Shown here piece by piece: positions 5,496 to 13,239 of a stretch of 13,328 bases of DNA; position 1 is the stretch's first letter; every line of letters begins with the position of its first letter. A program made the position numbers and the translations under genes. The notes under the pieces were generated by a model. That model saw nothing but the letters and a program-made list of their open reading frames with translations, was not told the origin of the DNA and made no database searches. This DNA is from Deltaproteobacteria bacterium UBA2385 (lineage in GTDB: Bacteria > Myxococcota_A > UBA796 > UBA2385), in NCBI GenBank assembly GCA_002343455.1, contig DDSR01000162.1, positions 1-13,328 of the forward strand. Reading direction: 5' to 3'.

Positions 5496-6634
5496 CAAGG
5501 AGCCTCGCCGAAGGGGGCGTCGAAGTACCAGCGGTCGTGGTCGGCATCCCAGGGATCCCAGGTCGGGATGGCGGCCAGGGCCTGCTCGTACTCGGGCGGC
5601 ACGACGCCGGGGACCAGGAAGGCCTTTTGGCGGTGCAGCTTGTAGGGGGTGCGCAGGGTGAAACCAAGCACACCCAGGATCCCCCGGGCGACATACCAGG
5701 TCGCCTGCGGGTCCCAGCCGTGGGCGATCTTGATGACGATGCCCAGCCCATCGGGGTGATCGGGGTGGTCGATCGCCAGGCCCAGCAGGCCATCGGCGCC
5801 CTCCTTGGCGATGACCCGGCCCTCGCAGGACTTCATCACGGTGGTGTCCAGGCGGTTGAAGCCTCCGACCAGGTCGGGCTCCGCCACCATCGAGTCCCAG
5901 ACCCAGTCCTGGTGTCGGGTGCGGGCCAGCCAGGCGTAACAGCGGGCCAGCTCGTTGACGGTCATCGAGAGGGTCGGCATCCCGTCGCCGTCGCGTGCGA
6001 CCCGCAGGGGGGTCCAGTCGGCACCCAGGGCCTGCCGAACGACGCCGAGGTAGGCGCCGAAGAGGGGGTGGCCGGGCAGGGTGTAGCCGACCCGCCGCCA
6101 GCCCTTGGCCTTGCAGCCCAGCAGCAGCGCCGCGTGGTGGCCCGAGCCGTTGTTGTACCAGCGCCGCGGCCGTCGCACCTGCCGGCCGAACTGCACCAGG
6201 GGCAGGTCCAGCGGCGTCTGCATCAGCGACCACTCCTCGCGCGGCAGCAGGCTCTGCGCGGCGGCGACGTGGGCGGTGGTGCCGTTGTGGCTGGAGACGC
6301 TGATCGCCTTCTGGGCGGGGGTCAGGTGCGCCAGCTCTTCGACGAAGGGCTTGACGTAGAGCAGCTTCATCATGCTGCGGCCGTAGCAGAGCACGTCGCC
6401 GCCGAAGCCGTGGATGGGCCGGTCGCCGCTGAACCAGGCCACCGCTCCGTGGATGGTCGTCTCGGAGACCCCGTTGCGGCGGTAGTCGACCAGCGGCTCC
6501 CAGGCGACCTCGCGCCCGGTGCGGATGCCCGGCTCGGACTCGCCGAAGGTGGAGCGGGGGTAGTAGCGGTCGGCCAGGGGACCGGGGTCCTGGGAGCCGG
6601 CGGACGGGGAGGTGGGCGGGCGAGTGGTGCTCAT
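5495..6634 (-). CDS. Asparaginase II (AnsA/ReAV-like) family protein with altered metal site
   Basis: The 379-residue product follows the asparaginase-II family (PF06089 type, as in the Rhizobium etli inducible enzyme ReAV) from end to end. It has a GVSETTIHG start, RSMMK (S87, K90), SSHNG (S115), NNGSGHHAALL (161-171), GHPLFGAYL, RDGDGMP (214-220), VGGFNRLDTTVM and IAKEGADGLLG (K277). In ReAV the catalytic residues are two Ser-Lys pairs (S48/K51 and S80/K263), and C135, K138 and C189 hold zinc. All four catalytic positions are kept here. The zinc positions read G163, H166 and D217, because NCSGKH became NGSGHH and DGCG became DGDG. It may be an asparaginase using a different metal or none, or an amidase with another substrate. 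The first 35 or so residues are low-complexity and poorly conserved. The ATG is 9 nt after the phosphomutase stop, with only a weak ribosome site. The end overlaps guanine deaminase by one base. Confidence 0.83.
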   Translation of the reverse strand: MSTTRPPTSPSAGSQDPGPLADRYYPRSTFGESEPGIRTGREVAWEPLVDYRRNGVSETTIHGAVAWFSGDRPIHGFGGDVLCYGRSMMKLLYVKPFVEELAHLTPAQKAISVSSHNGTTAHVAAAQSLLPREEWSLMQTPLDLPLVQFGRQVRRPRRWYNNGSGHHAALLLGCKAKGWRRVGYTLPGHPLFGAYLGVVRQALGADWTPLRVARDGDGMPTLSMTVNELARCYAWLARTRHQDWVWDSMVAEPDLVGGFNRLDTTVMKSCEGRVIAKEGADGLLGLAIDHPDHPDGLGIVIKIAHGWDPQATWYVARGILGVLGFTLRTPYKLHRQKAFLVPGVVPPEYEQALAAIPTWDPWDADHDRWYFDAPFGEAP

Positions 6635-6643
6635 CGAGGCTGC

Positions 6644-8353
6644 CTAAGCCGCCAGCCAGGCGTCGGCCCAGGCCAGCAGCCGCGCCGAGCCCTGGGAAGC
6701 CCGCCGCCAGGCCTGCGCGACCGGCTCTCCTTCCATCCAGGCGGAGCGGGCCTCGACGTAGATCTTCAGCTTGGGTTCGGTGCCGCTGGGCCGCACCAGC
6801 ACCCGGCTGCCTCCCTCCAGGCCGAAGGCCAGCACATCGCTGCGCGGCAGGCTCAGGGGGAGGCGCTGTCCGCTGCGCAGATCCCGCTCTTCGGAGGTCC
6901 AGACGTCGCTGAGCCGGAGCACCTCGAGCCCGGCGATCTGCGCGGGCGGCGAGGCGCGCAGCGCGGCCATGCGCTCCCGGATGCGGGCGGCGCCCTCCAG
7001 GCCGGGCAGGGTGATGCTCTTCTGGGCGTTGACGAAGGCGCCGTAGCGCCGCGCGAGGTCGTCCAACGCGGCCGCCAGCCCCCCCTTGGGGGCCCACTCG
7101 GCGGCGAGGTCGAGCATCAGCAGGGCGGCGCTGAGGCCGTCCTTGTCGCGCACCACCTCGCCGACGCAGTAGCCCAGCGCCTCCTCGTAGCCGAGCACGA
7201 AGGGGCCATCGTGGTCGAGGGCGGCGCGGGCCAGCCACTTGAAGCCGGTCAGGGTCTGGGTGCAGGCCGCCCCGTGGGCCGCGGCGATGTCGGCCAGCAG
7301 GCTGCTGCTGACGATCGTGTTGACGACGAGGGCCTGCGGTCCGCCTGGCGAGAGGGCGGAGAGCAGCCGCTCGGCCAGCAGCAAGCCGACCTCGTCCCCG
7401 GTCAGGCGCCGCCAGCCCCCCTCCGGCGAGGGCAGGGCGACGGCGAGGCGGTCCCCGTCGGGATCGTTGGCCAGGATCAGGTCCGCGCCCTCGCGGGTCG
7501 CCAGCGCCATCGCCAGGTCCAGCGCCCCGGGCTCCTCGGGGTTGGGCAGGGCCACGGTCGGGAAGTCGCCGTCCGGCTCGACCTGCTCGGGCACCGGGAT
7601 CAAGGTCTGACCGGCCGCCGCGAAGAGGCGCTCGATGCTGCGCCAGCCGACCCCGTGTAGGGGGGTGTAGACGCAGCGCAGGCCGGTGCCGGGCGCCACC
7701 CTCAGCGCCAGCACCTGCTCGATGTAGCGCTGCTCCTGCTCGGCCGGCACGCTCAGCACCCGGCCCGGCCCCTCCCGCGCCTCGGACGCCTCCACCGGGG
7801 GGCAGGTGCCGGCGATCTCGGCGATGGCCAGCTGGATGCGCCGGTCCAGGGGCGGGATGATCTGCGCCCCATCGCCGCCATAGACCTTGATGCCGTTGTC
7901 GCCCGGCGGGTTGTGGCTGGCCGTGACCATCACGCCGGCCTGGCAGGCCAGGTCCAGGGTCGCGTGGGCCAGCAGCGGGGTCGGGCACTCCTCGGGGAAG
8001 AGCAGGGCGGTGTGGCCCTGGGCGGCCAGCACGGCGGCGATCTCCTGCGCGAAGGCGCGGCTGCCGTGGCGCCCGTCGAAGCCGACGACCACCTGGGCCG
8101 GGCCGGTCTCGAGCAGCACCGCCCCCAGCCCGGCGGCGGTCTGTCGGGCCACCAGCCGGTTGATGCAGCCGGGGCCGGGGCCGATCGGCGCGCGGATGCC
8201 CGCCGTGCCGAAGCCGGGGCGCTGGGCGAAGCACTCGCGGAGGCGCGCCTCGTCGTTCGCGGCGATCAGGTCCAGCGTCTGGCGGCGGGTGAGGGGATCC
8301 GGATCCAGCTCCAGCCAGGCGCGGGCGGCGAGCAGGTCGTCAGAGAGCGACAT
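6644..8353 (-). CDS. Phosphoglucomutase/phosphomannomutase family (PGM2-like) alpha-D-phosphohexomutase
   Basis: This cytoplasmic enzyme interconverts sugar 1- and 6-phosphates (or 1- and 5-phosphates of pentoses) through a phosphoserine. The product has 569 residues, the normal length for the PGM2/PgcA branch. All four family loops are present: TASHNPPGDNGIKVYGGDG with active Ser146; the metal loop DPDGDR with D297, D299 and D301; the sugar loop GYEEALGY at 388-395; and the phosphate loop RPSGTEPKLK at 521-530. The N-terminal FGTAGIRAPIGPG is typical of the PGM2/phosphopentomutase branch, so glucose-1-phosphate, mannose or ribose/deoxyribose phosphate are all possible substrates. Pairing with guanine deaminase makes a purine-nucleoside sugar role thinkable but unproven. 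The ATG at 8353 is preceded by GAGG that overlaps the kinase stop codon, 6 nt away, so translation is coupled. Confidence 0.92.
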   Translation of the reverse strand: MSLSDDLLAARAWLELDPDPLTRRQTLDLIAANDEARLRECFAQRPGFGTAGIRAPIGPGPGCINRLVARQTAAGLGAVLLETGPAQVVVGFDGRHGSRAFAQEIAAVLAAQGHTALLFPEECPTPLLAHATLDLACQAGVMVTASHNPPGDNGIKVYGGDGAQIIPPLDRRIQLAIAEIAGTCPPVEASEAREGPGRVLSVPAEQEQRYIEQVLALRVAPGTGLRCVYTPLHGVGWRSIERLFAAAGQTLIPVPEQVEPDGDFPTVALPNPEEPGALDLAMALATREGADLILANDPDGDRLAVALPSPEGGWRRLTGDEVGLLLAERLLSALSPGGPQALVVNTIVSSSLLADIAAAHGAACTQTLTGFKWLARAALDHDGPFVLGYEEALGYCVGEVVRDKDGLSAALLMLDLAAEWAPKGGLAAALDDLARRYGAFVNAQKSITLPGLEGAARIRERMAALRASPPAQIAGLEVLRLSDVWTSEERDLRSGQRLPLSLPRSDVLAFGLEGGSRVLVRPSGTEPKLKIYVEARSAWMEGEPVAQAWRRASQGSARLLAWADAWLAA

Positions 8354-8359
8354 GGGACC

Positions 8360-10930
8360 TCAAGGGGTGGGCCAGGACCGGGCGAGTCGGAAGCCGATCT
8401 CCGAGCCGCGGTGCTCGGGGGGGTGGTAGTGGCGATCGGCGCCGCGGGCGTCGCGCTCGTTGCCCAGCCAGAAGCCGCCCCGGTTGACGCGGGGGCCCTC
8501 GCCCGTGCCGGCCTCGATGCGGACCGCGCTGCCCTCGTCAGGCGGCAGCTCCTGGTAGCTGTCCAGGCACCAGTCGCGGACATTGCCCGCCAGCCCGCGC
8601 ACGCCCCAGATGCTGCGGTCTGCCTCGAAGCCCTCGCCGACCCGGGCCGGGAGGGCCTGGTCGCGATGGCTGAGGCGGGTGCAGGCGCGGCTGGGGTCGA
8701 AGGTCCAGCCCCAGGGGTAGGGGCGCTCGTCGACGCCGCGGGCCGCCTTCTCCCACTCCCACTCCCCGGGCAGCCTCCAGGGCAGGCCGGTGCGGCGAGC
8801 CTCCCAGGCGGCGTAGGAGCGCGCGCCCTCCCAGGAGATCATGATCACCGGCCAGCGCGGGTCCCACAGGTCGCCGTGGACGTCCTCGCGCAGACAGAAG
8901 CGGCCTTCGCCGTCCATCCCGTAGACCATCGCCCCGACCTCGGCCCGGGTGCCGCCGCGCTCGCGGGGGGCCAGCTCCAGGGCCAGCTCCTGCTGCCCCT
9001 GCGCGACCAGGTCGTCCAGGAAGGCGATGTACTCCCGGTTCGTCACCGGGTGGCGGCGCATCACGAAGCCGTCGACCCAGAGCGTGCGACGGGCGGCGGA
9101 GCCGATGGCGACGGGGTCGCCGCCCACTGTACACCATCCGGCCGGGATGTAGCAGTCGTCGTCGGGGAGCGGGGGGGGCAGCAGGACCGGGTGAGGCTCG
9201 GACTGTCCAGGAGCGACGCAGGAGACGCGGGCGCCCCGGGCGGCCCGCACCGGCAGCAGGGTGGGCTGGTGCCCGTCCAGCAGGAGCTCGATCAGCAGAT
9301 CCCCATGGGGGATGGGCGTGTCCCTGAGCGGCGTGTGACCGATCGGTCCCAGGGGCTCGGGCACGACCCGGCGGTGCTGCTCCACCATGCGGTGCACGAT
9401 CACCTCGGCCCCCTGGGGCTCGCTGTGCAGGCTGAGGCGGGCCTCGCCCTTCAGCCAGCTGCGCAGCCCCTCGCGGGTCGGGTGGTGCGGCGGGAGGCTG
9501 TCGACATGGCGACGGATGCGGGTCAGGGCGCGGGCCGCGCCCAGGCGGTCGTTGGCCTGGGTCGCGGCCTCGTGCCGGGCCATCCCCCGCGAGGCGAGCT
9601 CGGCGTGGGCCTCGGGCAGGTCCGGGTCGACCGTCAGGGCGCCCTGCAGCACCAGCTCGGCCTCGTCCTCGCGGGCGTCGGCCAGGATCCGGAGCTGATC
9701 GGCCTCGTCCAGGCGATCCCAGGCGGCGTACTTCTGTTCTTCGGGGGCCCAGGCCGGGATGCGGGTCAGCTCCTCGCGCACCCGGTTCTCCAGCTCGGCG
9801 GCCCGCTTGCGCAGCCGCACCGCCTCGGGCAGGGTGGCCCGGGCCTGCTCGACCAGCCCGATCGCCTCCTCCCGCTTGTGGGCGCCGTCCAGCCAGGTGC
9901 GGACGGCGATCGCCAACACCCCGGCGTGTCCGATGCGCGAGGCCGGATCGCGGGCCATGGCTCGCACACAGACCTCGATCAGGGGCTCGGGGAGCGGCAG
10001 CTCGCTGCGCGGAACCGGGCTGGGGCCGGCGCGCACCGCCTCGATCACCGCCCGCGGGTTGGGGCCGTCGAAGGGGGCCCGGTTGGTCAGCAGGGCGTAG
10101 AGGATCGCGCCCAGGGCGTAGACATCGGCGCGCGGATCGACGGGCGGGGCCTCGTCCCGCAGCAGCTCGGGCGCCAGGTAGGCGGGGGTCCCGACCACGC
10201 GACCGGCGACGTTGGGGGTGCCCGTCGGCCGCGCCAGGCCCCAGTCCACCACCAGCACCTCGCCGTGGACGCCGATCATCACGTTCTGGGGCTTCAGGTC
10301 GCGGTGGACGATGCGCTCGCTGTGGGCGTAGGCCACCGCCTCGCAGGTGGCGTGAAAGGCCGCCACCAGGCGATGGAAGGTCCACCCGTCCGCGGTGGGC
10401 CGCCAGTGGTCCAGGGCCGCCTGGTGGACGTTCCGAATCTGTTCACGCAGGGTCCGGCCGCGGATCTCCTGCATGGTGAAGAAGACCCGCCCGTCGGGCA
10501 GGCGGCCGATCTCGTGGACCGGCAGGACGCAGGGGTGCTGCAGCCGGGCGATGGTGCGGGCCTCGTCCAGGAAGCGCCGCTCGTCGGAGCGCGCGTCGGT
10601 GGAGAGGATCTTCATCGCCACGCTGCGCCCGAGCTGCCGGTCGAAGACCCGCCGGACCTCGCCGCTGCCCCCGCGCCCCAGCAGGCCCTGGTCCTGGTAG
10701 CGCTCCTCGGGCTCCAGGCGGCGGGTGTCGGCCGGGCCGGGGCCCTCCAGCGGGCCCAGCTCGGTCAGCCAGGTCTCGCCCAGGCTGAGCTCGGCGCCCT
10801 GGGAGGAGAAGCCGCGCAGGCGCTCGCTGTCCAACCAGCGCTGCACCCGCTCGGCCGCGTCCAGCTCCAGGCCCGTCGCCGCGGCCATGGCTACGACCTC
10901 GGGCCGACGCGCATCGCCGCCGCCGCTCAC
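8360..10930 (-). CDS. Ser/Thr protein kinase - PEGA-like - formylglycine-enzyme-like (SUMF1) fusion protein
   Basis: The product has 856 residues. A Hanks-type kinase domain spans about 78-345: G-loop GRGGSGEV (85-92), VAMK with Lys107, Glu123, HRDLKPQN (209-216), DWG (229-231, in place of DFG), GTPAYLAPE (247-255) and DVYALGAILY. A Glu/Arg-rich helical linker runs to about 490. A PEGA-like domain follows (about 496-580, LSLHSEPQGAEV ... GHTPL ... RAARGARV), then a C-terminal FGE/SUMF1-like domain (about 600-850, HPVTNREYIAFL, WRLPGEWEWEKAARG, GLAGNVRDWC, RVNRGGFW, GFRLA). The kinase should be active. The FGE-like domain lacks the two catalytic cysteines, so it is probably a ligand- or protein-binding module. 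No signal peptide or membrane span is visible, so it is likely cytoplasmic. The GTG at 10930 overlaps the GlnRS stop by 4 nt (GTGA). An ATG at 10888, with GAGG 8 nt upstream, is an alternative start. Confidence 0.9.
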   Translation of the reverse strand: MSGGGDARRPEVVAMAAATGLELDAAERVQRWLDSERLRGFSSQGAELSLGETWLTELGPLEGPGPADTRRLEPEERYQDQGLLGRGGSGEVRRVFDRQLGRSVAMKILSTDARSDERRFLDEARTIARLQHPCVLPVHEIGRLPDGRVFFTMQEIRGRTLREQIRNVHQAALDHWRPTADGWTFHRLVAAFHATCEAVAYAHSERIVHRDLKPQNVMIGVHGEVLVVDWGLARPTGTPNVAGRVVGTPAYLAPELLRDEAPPVDPRADVYALGAILYALLTNRAPFDGPNPRAVIEAVRAGPSPVPRSELPLPEPLIEVCVRAMARDPASRIGHAGVLAIAVRTWLDGAHKREEAIGLVEQARATLPEAVRLRKRAAELENRVREELTRIPAWAPEEQKYAAWDRLDEADQLRILADAREDEAELVLQGALTVDPDLPEAHAELASRGMARHEAATQANDRLGAARALTRIRRHVDSLPPHHPTREGLRSWLKGEARLSLHSEPQGAEVIVHRMVEQHRRVVPEPLGPIGHTPLRDTPIPHGDLLIELLLDGHQPTLLPVRAARGARVSCVAPGQSEPHPVLLPPPLPDDDCYIPAGWCTVGGDPVAIGSAARRTLWVDGFVMRRHPVTNREYIAFLDDLVAQGQQELALELAPRERGGTRAEVGAMVYGMDGEGRFCLREDVHGDLWDPRWPVIMISWEGARSYAAWEARRTGLPWRLPGEWEWEKAARGVDERPYPWGWTFDPSRACTRLSHRDQALPARVGEGFEADRSIWGVRGLAGNVRDWCLDSYQELPPDEGSAVRIEAGTGEGPRVNRGGFWLGNERDARGADRHYHPPEHRGSEIGFRLARSWPTP

Positions 10931-13239
10931 GGGTTCAACAGCTCGTCGAGCACGGCCTGGGCGAGCTGAGGCTCGGCCCGACCGCGGGTGGCCTTCATCA
11001 CCTGGCCCATGAAGAAGCCGCGCAGCTTCTGTTCACCCTGCCGGAGGCGGGAGAGCTCGTCGGGGTGCCGATCGAGCACCGCCTGCACCTCGGCGCGCAG
11101 GGCGCCGTCCGAGAGCGAGGAGAGGCCCAGGCGCTGGGCGATCTCGGCGGGCTGGCCCCCCTCGGCCAGCAGCACGTCGAGCACCCGGGAGGCCCCCGGG
11201 CCGGTCAGCGTGCCGGCGCCTCGCAGGGTCAGCAAGGCGCCCAGGGAGGGGGCCTTGTCCATCAGGGCGGCGGGCTGGACATCGCGGCCGCGCAGCTCGT
11301 TGGTCAGGAAGCGGGCCGAGCCCGGCAGATCCCCGCAGGCGGCGGCGATCGCCCGCAGCAGGGCGAGCTGCTCGTGGTCGCCGCTGAGCACGTCGGCCTC
11401 GGCCGGATCCAGGCCGGCCGCCAGCAGCTCGTCCTGGGCGGCGGCCAGGCGGGGATCCGCCGACCGGGCCTCGGCGCGCAGCTCGGCGGCCGGGCGCTTC
11501 TTGCGCTTGCGACGCTCGTCCTCGCCGACGACCGCGACCGGATCGACCGGCGGGGCCTCTTCCTTGCGGACGAAGCCGTCCTTGAGCGGGATGGTGCGGT
11601 TGAGCACCAGGGCCCCCGGGCGGCTGTCGGGGTCAGCGGCGAAGTAGCCGGTGCGCATCACCTGGAAGGCCTGCCCGACCGGCAGCGAGGCCGCGGCGGG
11701 CTCCAGCAGGCCGGCCTGCTCGACCAGGCTGTCGGGGTTGATCAGGTCGAGGAAGTCCCGGCCCGAGGGGTCCGCCATCGGCGTGGGCGAGAGCAGGAGC
11801 TGGTCGTAGAGCCGCAGCGTCGCCGGCACGGCCCCCTGGGCCTCGACCCACTGGATGCTGCCCATACGCCGACCGGTGTCGCCGCCGCGGGTGCTGCGGT
11901 CGACCTCGACCCGCAGCAGCCGGACCCGACCCTGCCCGTCCAGCTCGTGGCCGAGGTGGCGGATGGCGTAGCCGTGCAGCAGGCGGACCTCGCCGCCGGG
12001 CACGAGGCGCTTGAAGCCGGGGGGAGGGGAGAGCTCGAAGTCCTCGCGCGCGATGAAGAGCTCCTTGCCGAAGCGCAGGCTGCGGCCCCCCAGCGAGGGG
12101 TCCTCGGCCAGCCAGGGCACCGGGCCGAGCTCGTCGACCTCGTCGGCGCCCCAGTTCTCGACCACCACCCGCAGCGGATCGGCCACCCCCATCAGGCGCC
12201 GGGCCCGCAGGTTCAGGTGGTCGCGGATGGCGTGCTCCAGCAGGCTGTACTCGACGCGGCTGTTGGTCTTGGCGATGCCGACCCGCTCGATGAAGGCCAC
12301 CAGGGCCTGCGGCGGGATGCCCCGGCGGCGCAGACCGGCCAGGGTCGGCATCCGCGGATCGTCCCAGCCGCGGACATGGCCCTCGTCCACCAGCTGCTTC
12401 AGGCGGCGCTTGCTGGTGACGATGTACTCGACCTCCAGGCGGGCCATCTCGTACTGCTGGGGGGCCAGCTCGGGGGGGACCACCTCGGTCGCCTGGATGA
12501 CCCAGTCGTAGAGCGCGCGGTTGTTGTCGAACTCCAGCGTGCAGATGCTGTGGGTCACGCCCTCGAGCGCGTCCTCCAGGCAGTGGGCGTAGTCGTACAT
12601 CGGGTAGATGCACCAGTCGTCGCCCGTGCGGAAGTGGTGCGCGTGCTTGATCCGGTAGAGGATCGGGTCCCGCAGCAGCATGTTCGTCGCCGAGAGGTCG
12701 ATCCGGCCGCGCAGGACCATCGCCCCGTTGGGGAAGGCGCCGGCCCGCATCTGGCGGAAGCGCTCCAGGCTCTCGGCGGCGGGGCGGTCGCGCCAGGGCC
12801 CGGGCCTGCCCGGCTCGGTCACAGTGCCGCGGAGCTGGCGGATCTCGTCCTCGCTGCACTCGTCCACGTAGGCGAGGCCCTTCTCGATCAGCCGCTCTGC
12901 CAGCCGGTACATCGCCTCGAAGACATCGCTGGCGAAGGTCAGGCGGTCGCCGTAGTCGAAGCCCAGCCAGCGCACATCGGCGGCGATGTTCTCGGCGAAC
13001 TCCATCGACTCGGTCGTCGGGTTGGTGTCGTCCATCCGCAGGTAGCAGATGCCGCCGAAGTCGCGAGCGATGCCGAAGTCGACCACGATGGCCTTGGCGT
13101 GGCCCAAGTGCAGGTAGCCGTTGGGCTCCGGCGGGAAGCGGGTCACCACCCGACCGCCGTAGCGGCCGGTGGAGACGTCACGGGCGACGATGGCCCGCAG
13201 AAAGTCACGCTTGGCAAGGTCGTCGAGGGACACGGGCAT
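10927..13239 (-). CDS. glnS: Glutaminyl-tRNA synthetase with C-terminal YqeY/GatB-tail domain
   Basis: This class I synthetase charges tRNA-Gln with glutamine in the cytoplasm. The product has 770 residues. RFPPEPNGYLHLGH contains the HIGH-type motif H44-L-G-H47, followed by LRMDDTNP. The KMSKS-type motif reads VTSKR (274-278), where most GlnRS have VMSKR. A two-part anticodon-binding beta-barrel region (about 345-570) follows. Then come a basic linker (RRKRKKR) and a helical YqeY/GatB-tail domain ending FFMGQVMKATRGRAEPQ. That makes it about 200 residues longer than E. coli GlnRS (554). A comparable fusion is known in Deinococcus radiodurans, where the tail helps tRNA binding. The ATG at 13239 directly abuts its AGG, so the GTG at codon 3 (13233), with GAGG 6 nt upstream, may be the real start. 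It is the first visible gene of the minus-strand run and overlaps the kinase gene by 4 nt. Confidence 0.94.
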   Translation of the reverse strand: MPVSLDDLAKRDFLRAIVARDVSTGRYGGRVVTRFPPEPNGYLHLGHAKAIVVDFGIARDFGGICYLRMDDTNPTTESMEFAENIAADVRWLGFDYGDRLTFASDVFEAMYRLAERLIEKGLAYVDECSEDEIRQLRGTVTEPGRPGPWRDRPAAESLERFRQMRAGAFPNGAMVLRGRIDLSATNMLLRDPILYRIKHAHHFRTGDDWCIYPMYDYAHCLEDALEGVTHSICTLEFDNNRALYDWVIQATEVVPPELAPQQYEMARLEVEYIVTSKRRLKQLVDEGHVRGWDDPRMPTLAGLRRRGIPPQALVAFIERVGIAKTNSRVEYSLLEHAIRDHLNLRARRLMGVADPLRVVVENWGADEVDELGPVPWLAEDPSLGGRSLRFGKELFIAREDFELSPPPGFKRLVPGGEVRLLHGYAIRHLGHELDGQGRVRLLRVEVDRSTRGGDTGRRMGSIQWVEAQGAVPATLRLYDQLLLSPTPMADPSGRDFLDLINPDSLVEQAGLLEPAAASLPVGQAFQVMRTGYFAADPDSRPGALVLNRTIPLKDGFVRKEEAPPVDPVAVVGEDERRKRKKRPAAELRAEARSADPRLAAAQDELLAAGLDPAEADVLSGDHEQLALLRAIAAACGDLPGSARFLTNELRGRDVQPAALMDKAPSLGALLTLRGAGTLTGPGASRVLDVLLAEGGQPAEIAQRLGLSSLSDGALRAEVQAVLDRHPDELSRLRQGEQKLRGFFMGQVMKATRGRAEPQLAQAVLDELLNP

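Noticed and set aside
2919..5645. Plus-strand open frame of about 900 codons across the convergent junction
   Set aside because: It is a composition artefact: it overlaps three genes in wrong frames and has no recognisable domain.
5496..8234. Open extension of the guanine deaminase frame by more than 900 codons upstream, suggesting a giant fusion
   Set aside because: The extension is Arg/Pro/Gly-rich out-of-frame translation of the asparaginase-like and phosphomutase genes, whose own frames carry all family motifs. The ATG at 5495 matches the start of the amidohydrolase fold.
10244..10246. DWG instead of DFG as evidence of a dead kinase
   Set aside because: The metal-binding Asp229 is intact, and Lys107, Glu123, HRD and APE motifs are all present. 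Trp in the middle position occurs in active bacterial kinases.
7913..10969. Plus-strand open frame of about 1,018 codons antisense to the phosphomutase and kinase genes
   Set aside because: It is low-complexity in Gly, Ala, Arg and Gln and shows no motif. It lies opposite two genes with intact catalytic motifs. Long antisense frames are expected at this GC content because stop codons are rare.
11633..12859. Second minus-strand frame of about 400 codons inside glnS
   Set aside because: It is an out-of-frame shadow of GlnRS with biased composition and no motif.
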